DNA of 64,000 bases from Niabella pedocola. GTDB lineage: Bacteria; Bacteroidota; Bacteroidia; Chitinophagales; Chitinophagaceae. The stretch lies in assembly GCF_021044425.1 (NCBI RefSeq), contig NZ_JAJNEC010000006.1:62001-126000 (forward strand), given 5' to 3'. Position numbers and translations under genes: made by a program. Under the pieces are notes generated by a model, which had not been told where the DNA came from, searched no databases, and saw only the letters and a program-made list of their open reading frames with translations. Positions 26,034 through 34,675 of this stretch are shown here, piece by piece (the first letter of the stretch is position 1; the number at the start of each line of letters is the position of its first letter).

Positions 26034-27035
26034 TTAGCCCTTTGCCTTTAACTGGTGCCGCTGGTTTTGAAGCACGTTATTCAGGGTCCAGGGAATCGTT
26101 TTTTCAAACGGGGCTTTTCGAACCGGGCAATCTTGTTTCCGGCAAAGCGGGCACTGAAAAGGCTTGCATCCGTCCGAGTGCACAAAGAATTCTATAGATT
26201 CTCCGTATTCGTTCCGGATCAGTGCCGCCAGCTGGTCAATTTCGTGATGTGCCTCTGCCACATTCAGGTACCAGGGAACGGTTAAGTGACAGTCGATATG
26301 CAATACGCTCCCGTACTTAATCACCCGGAAGTTGTGCAGATCGATCCAATTTTCAAGCCGGTTTTTATTGATATGGGCAATCATCTGCCGCAATAACTGC
26401 TGATCGGCTTCATCCATAATACCAGCAATGGAGCGCCGGAGAATGGTATACGAAGTGCGGAGCAAGAGTATCGTAAGGAGGATGGCTACCACCGAATCCA
26501 GCCAAAAGATCTTTGTAAAAAACACAAGGACCAGCCCGATGATCACTGCAATAGTGGAATAGGTATCTGTTTGAAGATGCCTGCCACTGACTTCCAGCGC
26601 AATGGAATGATTTTTTTTGCCGGTGGCGATGCAGATACTACCCAGCGCATAATTGACCACAGCCGTGGCCGCCACCAGAATGATACCCAGGTCCAGTTTG
26701 TGCAATAGCTGCGGGTGTATCAACTGGTCGATGGCTTTGTAAAGCACTACCAGCCCGGCAATTCCAATAAGCGTACCTTCTACTGCGGCGGATAAGAATT
26801 CGGCTTTCCCATGGCCGTAGGGATGGTTTTCATCCCGGGGCTGGGCGGCCAGGTAAAGACTGTAAAGCCCGATAAAGCCCGCCGCTACATTGGCAATACT
26901 TTCCAGGGCATCTGTAAGAACCGCTACGGAATGTGTTGAAAAGTAGGCGATCGATTTTACGATGAGCAACAGTAATGATACTGCAGCCACCCATTTCTGG
27001 ATCTTCAGGTTCTGGCGGGAGCCTTGCGTTGTCAT
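26034..27035 (-). CDS. Cation diffusion facilitator family transporter
   Basis: The product has 333 residues from the ATG at 27035; an in-frame GTG at 27074 would overlap the upstream gene and is less likely. Six membrane segments are followed by a cytoplasmic domain. The motifs TDALESIANV (helix 2), HPYGHGKAEF and WLDSVVAI (helix 5) are typical of this family, which exports divalent metals by proton exchange. The C-terminus carries C-x4-C-x2-C-x4-C (Cys290-303), a tail seen in some family members that may bind metal. It starts 10 bases after the stop of the LptF/LptG-type gene. Confidence 0.88.
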   Translation of the reverse strand: MTTQGSRQNLKIQKWVAAVSLLLLIVKSIAYFSTHSVAVLTDALESIANVAAGFIGLYSLYLAAQPRDENHPYGHGKAEFLSAAVEGTLIGIAGLVVLYKAIDQLIHPQLLHKLDLGIILVAATAVVNYALGSICIATGKKNHSIALEVSGRHLQTDTYSTIAVIIGLVLVFFTKIFWLDSVVAILLTILLLRTSYTILRRSIAGIMDEADQQLLRQMIAHINKNRLENWIDLHNFRVIKYGSVLHIDCHLTVPWYLNVAEAHHEIDQLAALIRNEYGESIEFFVHSDGCKPFQCPLCRKQDCPVRKAPFEKTIPWTLNNVLQNQRHQLKAKG

Positions 27036-27045
27036 TGTAATCCGA

Positions 27046-28836
27046 TTATGCGGTTTTCCGGTTCGCGTTGCCACGGTTTTTCCGGGCGCGGATATATCCC
27101 TGTACTTTACGTTTCAGACGGTGATAAAATTCTTTATTGAATAGATTTGAATCGTGCATGGCCTTATAGGTAAGGAACGCACCGATCGGGGTTAGAATAA
27201 AAGTAGACAGCCACATTCCGGAGAACGGCGTAACACTTCCTTCCTTGGCCATTTTTTCCCCGGTATTGGATGAAAAATAAAAGACCAGGAAAAAGGCTAT
27301 GGCAAAAATCATCGGTGTACCTAGTCCGCCTTTGCGGATGATGGATCCCAGTGGCGCTCCGATCATGAACATCAGGAAACAGGCAAGGGCCAGCACAATT
27401 TTTTTATGCCATTCGATCTTATAGCGGCGGATATTCTTTTCCTGTTCCTGAATGCTGTTCAGGTTCATATTGGCATTGTCTTTTACCACCGTAATGGTGC
27501 CGTTGGCCCGTTCTGTTATATTCGACAATGCGCTGTCGGGCAAAAAGGCCATAAAGACATTGGCCACTTTTTTCTGTGGTTTGATGGCCTTTTTGGCCGT
27601 GTCCTTTTTCGTGGCTCCGCTGTCGCCGGCTGCTTTTTTCAGCGTATCGGTTTTTGCAGCTATGGCTTTTTGCGCCGTATCTGTTTTTACATGGGCACTG
27701 TCCTTCCTGGCAGCGCTGGCGGCAAGCAGGGGCTTCTTCTTTTTGCGGTTCTTCAAACGTTTCTTTGCGGGAGGTGCTGCCTGAGCGGTTTCCTTTTTCT
27801 TTGAAATGCTGTCCGTACGCACCGGTACCAGCGTGGCTTTTGCTTTGCCGGTAACGGAATCCAGGCCTAAAAAGGCGTCCTTATTTTTCTTAAAATTCAA
27901 TACCGAGTCGGGAATGGTAACACCCTTGGTAACACTGTCGCGATACTGCAGCAGGCTGAACGTATTTACCAGGCTGTTTTGGTAACGCTCTACTTCCATA
28001 CCGGTATATTTGGTCATGGAATCCAGGGCCTTGTCCAGTTGCCGCATACTCAATACCCGCTCGTTGTTCCGGTTGTTACTGTCGCTGGATGCTTTAAAGT
28101 TAAAGGCACTGATGTCCAGCTGCATTTTATACTCTTTAAAACCCAGGCGGATATATTCCGTGGCAGAATCCGTCCGGTTGCCCCGTTCCTGGTAACGCCA
28201 CCCGTCCCTGAAAACAATATCCAGGAAACGCTTGTCGGGGGAGGGCTTCATGGTGCCATTTTTGGCAATAATGAAGTTATCCTGCAGGGAACCGTAATTG
28301 TTTTCAAAAACGATCAGGTCCCGGATCGTGCTGTCGTCTTTTTCCTTTTTCCCGATTTTAATAGCAAAGCGGTCCAGCTTATCGTAGAACACTCCTTCTT
28401 TAATATCAAATGCCGGTTTGGCCAGTACGATATCGGCCAGCATGGTGCGTGATTTCAACTGCGCCACCGGAATTACGTAGTTGGCAAAAAGAAACGCGCA
28501 GAAACTGATCACAAGAGTTACCCCCATCAGCGGCCGCATAAAGCGCAGCAGGGAAATACCGGAGGATTTGATGGCAACCAGCTCAAAGCTTTCTCCCAGG
28601 TTTCCAAAAGTCATCAGGGAAGAAAGCAGCACCGCCAGTGGGAGAGCCAGAGGAATCAGTACGGCACTCTGGTACCAGATGAATTTCAGAATGGTAAATG
28701 CATCCAGCCCCTTGCCCACAAAATCATCGATCCAAAGCCAGAAAAACTGCATTACCAGTACAAAGAGGGTAATAAAAAAAGTGGCCACAAAGGGACCAAC
28801 AAATGCTTTTATAATCAGTTTATCTAACTTTTTCAA
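27046..28836 (-). CDS. LptF/LptG-family permease with a lysine-rich insertion
   Basis: The product has 596 residues. N-terminal membrane helices (LDKLIIKAFVGPFVATF...) and C-terminal helices (WHKKIVLALACFLMFMIGAPLGSIIR) flank a periplasmic beta-jellyroll region, as in the LPS export permeases of the YjgP/YjgQ family. Between about residues 345 and 423 there is an extra, low-complexity Lys/Ala-rich stretch with repeated KKDTAKKA-type units. The usual family length is near 350-500, so this insertion is notable. The first codon is TTG: an in-frame stop lies upstream with no ATG between, and the TTG places a normal family N-terminus. Whether it serves as LptF or LptG is not decided. Confidence 0.87.
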   Translation of the reverse strand: MKKLDKLIIKAFVGPFVATFFITLFVLVMQFFWLWIDDFVGKGLDAFTILKFIWYQSAVLIPLALPLAVLLSSLMTFGNLGESFELVAIKSSGISLLRFMRPLMGVTLVISFCAFLFANYVIPVAQLKSRTMLADIVLAKPAFDIKEGVFYDKLDRFAIKIGKKEKDDSTIRDLIVFENNYGSLQDNFIIAKNGTMKPSPDKRFLDIVFRDGWRYQERGNRTDSATEYIRLGFKEYKMQLDISAFNFKASSDSNNRNNERVLSMRQLDKALDSMTKYTGMEVERYQNSLVNTFSLLQYRDSVTKGVTIPDSVLNFKKNKDAFLGLDSVTGKAKATLVPVRTDSISKKKETAQAAPPAKKRLKNRKKKKPLLAASAARKDSAHVKTDTAQKAIAAKTDTLKKAAGDSGATKKDTAKKAIKPQKKVANVFMAFLPDSALSNITERANGTITVVKDNANMNLNSIQEQEKNIRRYKIEWHKKIVLALACFLMFMIGAPLGSIIRKGGLGTPMIFAIAFFLVFYFSSNTGEKMAKEGSVTPFSGMWLSTFILTPIGAFLTYKAMHDSNLFNKEFYHRLKRKVQGYIRARKNRGNANRKTA

Positions 28837-28954
28837 CTGTTTCCGGTTTCTGTTTATGGTTGATAGTTCCGGTTCAACAGGTCATCATTTAAGGATGCAC
28901 CGTCTATTGTCGTTTCAACCACAATTCATTTAATTTGCAAATAACGTATACATA

Positions 28955-29563
28955 ATGGAAGAAACAAAATTAAGCCTTTCTCCAGAGGAGTGGGCCATTG
29001 TTGCAGATCCTGAAATCATTTTAACAAAGAATGCGGTTTTACATAAGATAAAAAGCTCGCTGGAGGCATTGCACCAATGGCAGCTGGATTTTGTTAAGGA
29101 ACATATGCACCGTTTGCCGGCCGACCTGTTTACAAACGCCGGGAAAATTTCGCGGGGAGAAAACTACAACGGCCTGCCTTACCTGATCCTGGATTATCCG
29201 CGCAACTTTGGGCAGGAACATATTTTTGCCATCCGGAGCCTGTTCTGGTGGGGAAAGCAGGTGAGCACCACCTTGCATTTGTCCGGAAAATGGAAAGCAC
29301 AGTTTGCCCCCCGCCTGATGGCACAACCGGCATTATTCCGGGATGCGGCGCTTTATATAAGTGACTATGGTAATGAGTGGGAGCACGATGTGCAGGGAAA
29401 TAGTTACCGGCCTTTTAACGAAACAACCTTGCAACAACAGCCCGGTCTGGAACAGTCGGCTGCTTTTGTCAAAATAGCCTCCTTTGCCCCGATTGTACAA
29501 CTGGAGCAGGCACCGGAGATCTGGCAAACGGCCTTCCGGAAATTTTTAGAGCTGCTGTTTTAA
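28955..29563 (+). CDS. Conserved-looking hypothetical protein
   Basis: The product has 202 residues and is probably soluble, with no signal peptide or membrane segment. It has regular helix and strand patterns and a Trp-rich centre (LFWWGKQVSTTLHLSGKWK). I do not recognise the family. It is divergent from the LptF/LptG gene and convergent with the START-like gene at 29607. ATG start with an AT-rich leader (TTTAATTTGC about 20 bases upstream is near a -7 box). Confidence 0.7.
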   Translation: MEETKLSLSPEEWAIVADPEIILTKNAVLHKIKSSLEALHQWQLDFVKEHMHRLPADLFTNAGKISRGENYNGLPYLILDYPRNFGQEHIFAIRSLFWWGKQVSTTLHLSGKWKAQFAPRLMAQPALFRDAALYISDYGNEWEHDVQGNSYRPFNETTLQQQPGLEQSAAFVKIASFAPIVQLEQAPEIWQTAFRKFLELLF

Positions 29564-29606
29564 AGGAGCGGTGTTTTCGTTCAATACGGTAGTTGCTGCA
29601 CGAAGG

Positions 29607-29984
29607 TTAATTACCCAGGCGGTGAAACAATTCTTTAACCTGGTAATCCCAAAGCTGACTTTGATCCTTAATGTCTCGTTTTTCGGCAAAGTCTGTAATC
29701 ACTAAAATAGTTTGGTTGGTGATTTCTGATTTGTCAATCCGGAATTCGAAATATTCATTTTTGGGAGAACCGGCCCAGTGAAAACGGATCAGCCGTTCTT
29801 CTTCCTGCTCCAGCACCTCTGCCTCTTCATAAGAGCCGTTCCAGCCGAAATAAAAACGCCCGTTGCGCTCATCCACATTTTCTGCAAACCACTCACCCAA
29901 CCCATTGGAAGTGGCCAAAAATTCAAACAAAATTGTTGGAGAACAACGTACAGGGTACTCCAGGGTGTATAGCTGTTTACTCAT
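29607..29984 (-). CDS. START-like (SRPBCC-fold) domain protein
   Basis: The product has 125 residues. The pattern EYPVRCSPTILFEFLATSNGLGEWFAE, followed by strands FYFGWNGSYEEAEV and RLIRFHW and a C-terminal helix LWDYQVKELFHRL, is the helix-grip fold of the Bacteroidota START-like family. The ligand is unknown. It lies between two plus-strand genes. Confidence 0.8.
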   Translation of the reverse strand: MSKQLYTLEYPVRCSPTILFEFLATSNGLGEWFAENVDERNGRFYFGWNGSYEEAEVLEQEEERLIRFHWAGSPKNEYFEFRIDKSEITNQTILVITDFAEKRDIKDQSQLWDYQVKELFHRLGN

Positions 29985-30167
29985 CGCTCGGGGTGTGTTT
30001 ATTAATTCAATTAGCTACAATAATATAAAAATTATCATACTTTCAAAATTTTTTTTGAGTTTGTGCCGCCAGATCCGTTTTTTTCCTTAATAAACCCTGT
30101 TTTTAAGCTTAAAACCCGGGAAACGTGCTTTCTGATGGTTTTTGGCGGTTGCTGCTTTTTAAAATAG

Positions 30168-30175
30168 TATATTTG
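30168..30175 (+). promoter_or_regulatory. -7 box of the ffh promoter
   Basis: TATATTTG matches TAnnTTTG and lies 35 bases before the ffh ATG. A TTTG occurs 23 bases upstream of it, somewhat farther than the usual 19-21, so the -33 assignment is weak. Confidence 0.45.
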
Positions 30176-30209
30176 CAGGCATTTTTCAGTGAATAATCTT
30201 TGGTAAAAT

Positions 30210-31550
30210 ATGTTTAATAGTCTACAGGATAAATTAGAATCAGCCTTTAAAAATCTTAAAGGGCAGGCACGTATTACAGAACTGAACGTTGCTGCCACCG
30301 TAAAAGAAATCCGCCGCGCGCTGGTAGATGCGGATGTAAACTATAAAATAGCCAAGGAGTTTACAGACAAGATCAAGGATAAAGCCATGGGCGAGAAGGT
30401 GTTGAATGCCATCAGCCCCGGCCAGTTGATGGTTAAGATCGTGAAGGATGAGCTTACCGAACTGATGGGCGGTGAAGAAGCGGTTTTTAATGCAAAAGGA
30501 AGCCCGGCAGTTATTTTGATCGCAGGTTTGCAAGGTAGCGGTAAAACCACCTTCAGCGGTAAACTGGCTAATTTTTTAAAAAGCAAAAAAGGATTGTCGC
30601 CCCTGCTGGTGGCCGCAGATATTTACCGCCCGGCGGCGATGGAGCAATTGCGGGTACTGGGAGAACAGATCGGGGTAGACGTACATATCGAACCGGAAAA
30701 TAAAGATGCCGTATCCATTGCCCAAAATGCCGTTGCAACGGCACGGTCGAAGAATAAGAATGTGGTGATCATCGATACGGCCGGCCGTCTGGCGATTGAT
30801 GAGGCTATGATGACGGAGGTATCCAATATCAAAAATGCGATCAACCCGCAGGAGATCCTGTTTGTGGTAGATAGCATGACGGGGCAGGATGCCGTAAATA
30901 CAGCGAAAGCGTTTAACGAGCGCCTCGATTTCAGCGGCGTGGTGCTTACCAAACTGGATGGAGATACAAGAGGTGGTGCGGCATTGTCGATCAAATACAC
31001 GGTAAATAAGCCGATCAAATTTGTAAGCAATGGCGAAAAAATGGATGCGCTGGACGTGTTTTACCCCGAGCGGATGGCACAGCGGATCCTGGGAATGGGA
31101 GATATCACTACGCTGGTAGAGCGTGCCCAGCAACAGTTTGATGAAGAGCAGGCGAAAAAGCTGGAGAGTAAGATCCGGAAAAATAAATTCGATTTTGCCG
31201 ACTTTAAAACCCAGCTGGACCAGATCAAGAAGATGGGAAATATGAAGGACCTGCTGGGAATGATCCCGGGTGTGGGTGCCAAGATCAAGGACCTGGACAT
31301 CAGCGATGAAAGCTTTAAAGGCATCGAAGCGATGATCGATTCGATGACTCCTGAAGAACGCAGCAACCCGGATCTGATCAATGGCAGCCGCCGCAAGCGT
31401 ATTGCCCTGGGCAGTGGCAAAGATATTTCGGAAGTGAACGCATTTATGAAGCAATTTGAGCAAATGCGCGACATGATGAAGAACATGAACAAGATGGGTG
31501 CTTTCGGCCGTATGATGCCGGGCATGGGTAAGTTTAAGATGCCGGGTTAG
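30210..31550 (+). CDS. ffh: Signal recognition particle protein Ffh
   Basis: The product has 446 residues: N-domain (1-85), G-domain with GLQGSGKTTFSGKLA, DTAGRLAIDE and TKLDGDTRGG (about 100-295), and a methionine-rich M-domain (GSRRKRIALGSGKDISEVNAFMKQFEQM, ending in Met/Gly-rich residues). It binds signal sequences and 4.5S RNA and targets ribosomes to the membrane with FtsY. Full length and standard. Confidence 0.96.
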   Translation: MFNSLQDKLESAFKNLKGQARITELNVAATVKEIRRALVDADVNYKIAKEFTDKIKDKAMGEKVLNAISPGQLMVKIVKDELTELMGGEEAVFNAKGSPAVILIAGLQGSGKTTFSGKLANFLKSKKGLSPLLVAADIYRPAAMEQLRVLGEQIGVDVHIEPENKDAVSIAQNAVATARSKNKNVVIIDTAGRLAIDEAMMTEVSNIKNAINPQEILFVVDSMTGQDAVNTAKAFNERLDFSGVVLTKLDGDTRGGAALSIKYTVNKPIKFVSNGEKMDALDVFYPERMAQRILGMGDITTLVERAQQQFDEEQAKKLESKIRKNKFDFADFKTQLDQIKKMGNMKDLLGMIPGVGAKIKDLDISDESFKGIEAMIDSMTPEERSNPDLINGSRRKRIALGSGKDISEVNAFMKQFEQMRDMMKNMNKMGAFGRMMPGMGKFKMPG

Positions 31551-31904
31551 CAGCCTTTGGGCTTTTAGCAATTAACCTGGTTTTGTTAAGGCCGCAGAAT
31601 ACGCAGATCTGGTATGGCTTTATCAGTACCCAACAATATCGCAGCGCCGTAGCACCATCGCGTATCTGCAGCAATGATCCCGCGGAACGCCTGATCATTG
31701 AAGATTGACTGCTCACTCTGTCGTGCGTTGCGATTCATAATGTATGTCCGTCCGGATGCGGTTTAATAATTACACGGCAGCGCGGTTCGCTGCTTTTTTT
31801 TATATGCCGGAAACCCGATAAGCATTCTTACTGCTTTCATTTTTAACCGGTTAAGGTTTTATACACCGATTGTATTTTAGCTTCAGCAAATTCCTTCAAC
31901 TTTA
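31551..31904. other. Intergenic stretch between ffh and the Fic promoter array
   Basis: No gene is seen. A REP-like pair is present: GGCCGCAGAATACGCAGAT near 31590 and its diverged inverse (ATCGCGTATCTGCAGC) near 31656, like the elements at 58933-59260 and 60051-60184. A rho-independent terminator follows at 31777-31801. Confidence 0.45.
31777..31801 (+). terminator. Rho-independent terminator
   Basis: GCAGCG, five-base loop, CGCTGC, then eight T. It is 227 bases after the ffh stop and separates ffh from the fic gene. Confidence 0.75.
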
Positions 31905-32080
31905 TTTGTCCGCCATTTTATTGACTTTTTGACGGACAATTAATTTTGTCCGCCAAATTACTCCCCCAACCTTATTTGTCCGCCATATTTCGCATTTTTT
32001 GACGAACAAAGAAGTTTGTCCGCCAAAATGGCCCTCTATTATCATTTGTCCGCCATATTTTTCATTTTTTGGCGGACAAA
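31905..32080 (+). repeat. 70-bp tandem array of TTTGTCCGCCA palindromes
   Basis: TTTGTCCGCCA occurs at 31905, 31945, 31975, 32015 and 32045, that is, alternating steps of 40 and 30 bases, a 70-base period. The copies at 31905, 31975 and 32045 are each paired with an inverted partner about 25 bases on (GACGGACAA, GACGAACAAA, TGGCGGACAAA), giving 36-base hairpins; the third has perfect 11-base arms. It is not CRISPR-like because the repeats are short and palindromic across the spacer. The third palindrome covers the -33 box of the fic promoter. Confidence 0.85.
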
Positions 32081-32099
32081 GTATTTGTCTTTAATTTTG
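32068..32099 (+). promoter_or_regulatory. Promoter of the fic gene
   Basis: TTTG (32068-32071), 20 bases, then TAATTTTG (32092-32099) fits TTTG-N20-TAnnTTTG. Transcription would start near 32105, which supports the ATG at 32121 over an in-frame upstream ATG at 32016. Confidence 0.6.
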
Positions 32100-32120
32100 T
32101 CTCAACTAAGATCTGATCCA

Positions 32121-33245
32121 ATGAACTTACAAAATGCAACGCTATACCATGAAGACCTGTTTCCACCTGAAAAAATTCATTATGAGCCAATTATAAATGA
32201 GTTATTAGCAGCGGAACAGGCGCTTGCGCGGTTTGATCAGATGTTGAAAAATCTTCATAACAGTGAAATATTGTTGGCACCCCTCCGGAATCAGGAGGCG
32301 GTGTTGTCTTCCCGTATGGAGGGTACGATCAGCACCATTGATGAAATCATGGAATTCGAAGCCAATGTGAAAGAAGATGATGACGAGGATACGTATAAAG
32401 CAGATGTTCGATCTGATGTGGTTGAAACCCTTTTATATCAACGTTCCTTGCGGAACGCGCAAAAAGGTATGGAAGCCGGATATGAAATTTCCGACAGCCT
32501 GATCAAACAGATCCATCAGCAATTATTAAGTTTTGGAAGGGGTGCTTCAAAATCGCCCGGGGCGTACAAAACAGAACCAAACTTTATTGGAGATAAAGCC
32601 GGAAGACAGATCTCCTATGTTCCGATTGGCCCTGAAAAATTGCAAGACGGTATGGAGCGCTTGTTTGCTTATCTAAAAAGCGATAAGCACCCGGTTCTGA
32701 TAAGAACCGCAGTCATGCATCTGGAGTTTGAAGCGCTGCACCCTTTCAAGGATGGGAATGGAAGAATAGGAAGAATGTTGATCACGCTTTTTTTATGGCA
32801 GCAGCGATTAATTAGTGCGCCGCATTTTTATATTAGTGGTTACCTGGAAGAACATAAGGACTCATATATAAACAGGATGCGCGAAGTATCCGAAACCGGA
32901 AACTGGGAACAATGGTGTGCCTTTTTCTTAACTGCAGTAAAGGAACAGGCTATGCAAAACCTGGAAATTGCGGAGCAGATAAGCCGCCTCTATGAGGATA
33001 TGAAACTGCGTGTTTCAGGAACACTGGCTTCAAAATGGAGCATGCAGGTATTGGACTATATTTTTACTTATCCCAAATTCAGGTTGCCCAACCTCTACCG
33101 GACAGCTGGAATCCCCGAAAAGTCGGCATCAACGTTTATTAAAAAACTATTGGATGAAGGATTGCTTTATTTGCAGCAGGAAGCGGCAGGACGTAAGCCT
33201 GCACTTTATTCGTTTGAACCATTGATGCGCCTGGTTAGGGTATAA
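32121..33245 (+). CDS. Fic-family protein with N-terminal inhibitory helix and C-terminal winged helix
   Basis: The product has 374 residues. The catalytic motif HPFKDGNGRIGR begins at His207, as needed for AMP transfer from ATP to a protein hydroxyl. The inhibitory helix motif S-x3-E-G is present at Ser63-Gly68 (SRMEG), marking a class II Fic enzyme that is autoinhibited. An N-terminal Fic_N-like region (about 1-100) and a C-terminal winged helix (about 300-374: VLDYIFTYPKF...AGIPEKSASTFIKKLLDEG) frame the domain. The DNA-binding end and the palindrome array at the promoter suggest autoregulation. The start is chosen from the promoter and from the typical Fic_N onset; the longer frame would begin inside the repeats. 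Confidence 0.9.
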   Translation: MNLQNATLYHEDLFPPEKIHYEPIINELLAAEQALARFDQMLKNLHNSEILLAPLRNQEAVLSSRMEGTISTIDEIMEFEANVKEDDDEDTYKADVRSDVVETLLYQRSLRNAQKGMEAGYEISDSLIKQIHQQLLSFGRGASKSPGAYKTEPNFIGDKAGRQISYVPIGPEKLQDGMERLFAYLKSDKHPVLIRTAVMHLEFEALHPFKDGNGRIGRMLITLFLWQQRLISAPHFYISGYLEEHKDSYINRMREVSETGNWEQWCAFFLTAVKEQAMQNLEIAEQISRLYEDMKLRVSGTLASKWSMQVLDYIFTYPKFRLPNLYRTAGIPEKSASTFIKKLLDEGLLYLQQEAAGRKPALYSFEPLMRLVRV

Positions 33246-33311
33246 AAAGACGGATATGCCGCCCTAATAAAACAGGCAGGGCAGGTAAGAAATCGATGAT
33301 GCAAGATCAAT

Positions 33312-33629
33312 CTATGCCTCGCCGAACCCTTTAAACCCAGGATCCACAATGCGTTTCCAGTCCGGGTGCCGTTTGATATAGGCAAATACGAAAGGGCAGA
33401 GCGGCACCAGTGTTTTACCGCTTTGCTCAATGGCTTCCAGGGTTTTTTCTACAATGGCCGTTCCCGCTCCTTTGCCCTCCAGCTCTGGTGGAACTTCGGT
33501 ATGTACCAGGCTGATATGGTGCGGAGTTTCATTAAATTGGATAAATGCCGTATGCCCCTCGATGGTGAGCTGGTATTGCTTTTCCGCATCATTTTTTACA
33601 AGCGGGATGGCTGTATATTCAGGTTTCAT
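33312..33629 (-). CDS. Small GNAT-type N-acetyltransferase
   Basis: The product has 105 residues. HTEVPPELEGKGAGTAIVEKTLE is the acetyl-CoA-binding motif of the short YidJ/GCN5-like group, followed by LVPLCPFVFAYIKRHPDWKRIV, its usual C-terminal block. The substrate is unknown. It is convergent with fic. Confidence 0.88.
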   Translation of the reverse strand: MKPEYTAIPLVKNDAEKQYQLTIEGHTAFIQFNETPHHISLVHTEVPPELEGKGAGTAIVEKTLEAIEQSGKTLVPLCPFVFAYIKRHPDWKRIVDPGFKGFGEA

Positions 33630-33712
33630 AATGATATGATTAGTGTGTGATTTTAAAAAGGGATCAGCTGATACCGGTCTTTTTCAGCGGCTGCTTTTTA
33701 AAACAGGGTTGA

Positions 33713-34606
33713 TTATTTTTGTTTCAGATGGCCGGATTGTTCCGGTAGTGGCACAAATTCCATTTCTCCGGGTACCGGTGGAAACCGTTGCTCCAGCCAG
33801 TCCTGCTTTGCTTTTTCGATCACTTCCCTGTCAGAGCTTACAAAGTTCCAGTAAATAAACCGTTCTTCGGGAAAGGGTTCGCCTCCAAATATAAAAACCG
33901 TGGTATTGTCTGTAGTTTCAAACGAACAGAGTGTGCTGTCTTTGGCGATCAGGATCTGTTTGGGACCATAGGCATGGCCTTCGCTGATGACACTGCCTTC
34001 CAGGATGTAGAGGCCGCTTTCCCCGTAAAGATCCTTCCCGATATGCAATACCTGGCCCTTAGCTGTTTGGATCTTTATAAAATACTGGGGACTGTGCACC
34101 GGTACCGGAGAGGTTTTGCCAAATGCGGTGCCGGAAATCAGTTTAATTACCGCTCCATCCTGCTGCCATACCGGTATGGCAGCGGCTTCTACATGTGTAA
34201 AGGAGGGTTCGCTTTGTTCCAGTGCTTTGGGCAGCGCCACCCATATCTGTAACCCATGTAGTTGTTTATCGGTTGTGCGCAGGTAGCCAGGCGTCCGTTC
34301 AGAATGTACCACTCCTTTGCCGGCCGTCATCCAGTTTACTGCACCGGGCATAATTTCAACCTCCGACCCCAGGCTGTCGCGGTGCATAATGGCACCTTCA
34401 AAAAGATAGGTAAGGGTAGAAAGCCCGATATGCGGATGCGGCGGCACATCCAGGTTCTGGTAATCTTTCAGGTTGGCCGGCCCCATATGATCAATAAAGA
34501 TAAAGGGCCCCACCATGCGTTTCTGCCGGAAAGGCAACAGGCGGCCTACGAGGAAATTGCCGATATCGGCTGCCCGTTCTTCGATGATCATTCCAATATT
34601 TGACAT
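33713..34606 (-). CDS. Pirin family protein
   Basis: The product has 297 residues forming two cupin domains. The metal ligands of pirins appear as HPHIG, then VVHSE about 45 residues later. Some pirins have quercetin 2,3-dioxygenase activity, others act as cofactors; function here is unknown. It lies 69 bases downstream of a second pirin in the same direction. Confidence 0.9.
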   Translation of the reverse strand: MSNIGMIIEERAADIGNFLVGRLLPFRQKRMVGPFIFIDHMGPANLKDYQNLDVPPHPHIGLSTLTYLFEGAIMHRDSLGSEVEIMPGAVNWMTAGKGVVHSERTPGYLRTTDKQLHGLQIWVALPKALEQSEPSFTHVEAAAIPVWQQDGAVIKLISGTAFGKTSPVPVHSPQYFIKIQTAKGQVLHIGKDLYGESGLYILEGSVISEGHAYGPKQILIAKDSTLCSFETTDNTTVFIFGGEPFPEERFIYWNFVSSDREVIEKAKQDWLEQRFPPVPGEMEFVPLPEQSGHLKQK

Positions 34607-34675
34607 GTTGCATATTTTTATAAAAGTAAAGGAAAACCGATGCGATCCGTTATCCTGGTGGCACCGGTTTAAAAA

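Noticed and set aside
30576..31571. 331-codon open frame antisense to ffh
   Set aside because: It is a shadow of a strongly conserved gene, with histidine/leucine-rich composition and no recognisable domain.
31905..32080. CRISPR array
   Set aside because: The units are only 11 bases, half of them inverted, the spacers are not unique-length inserts and no cas gene is present.
32016..32120. 35-codon N-terminal extension of the fic frame
   Set aside because: It would translate the palindrome array and start upstream of the fitted promoter, so the ATG at 32121 is preferred.
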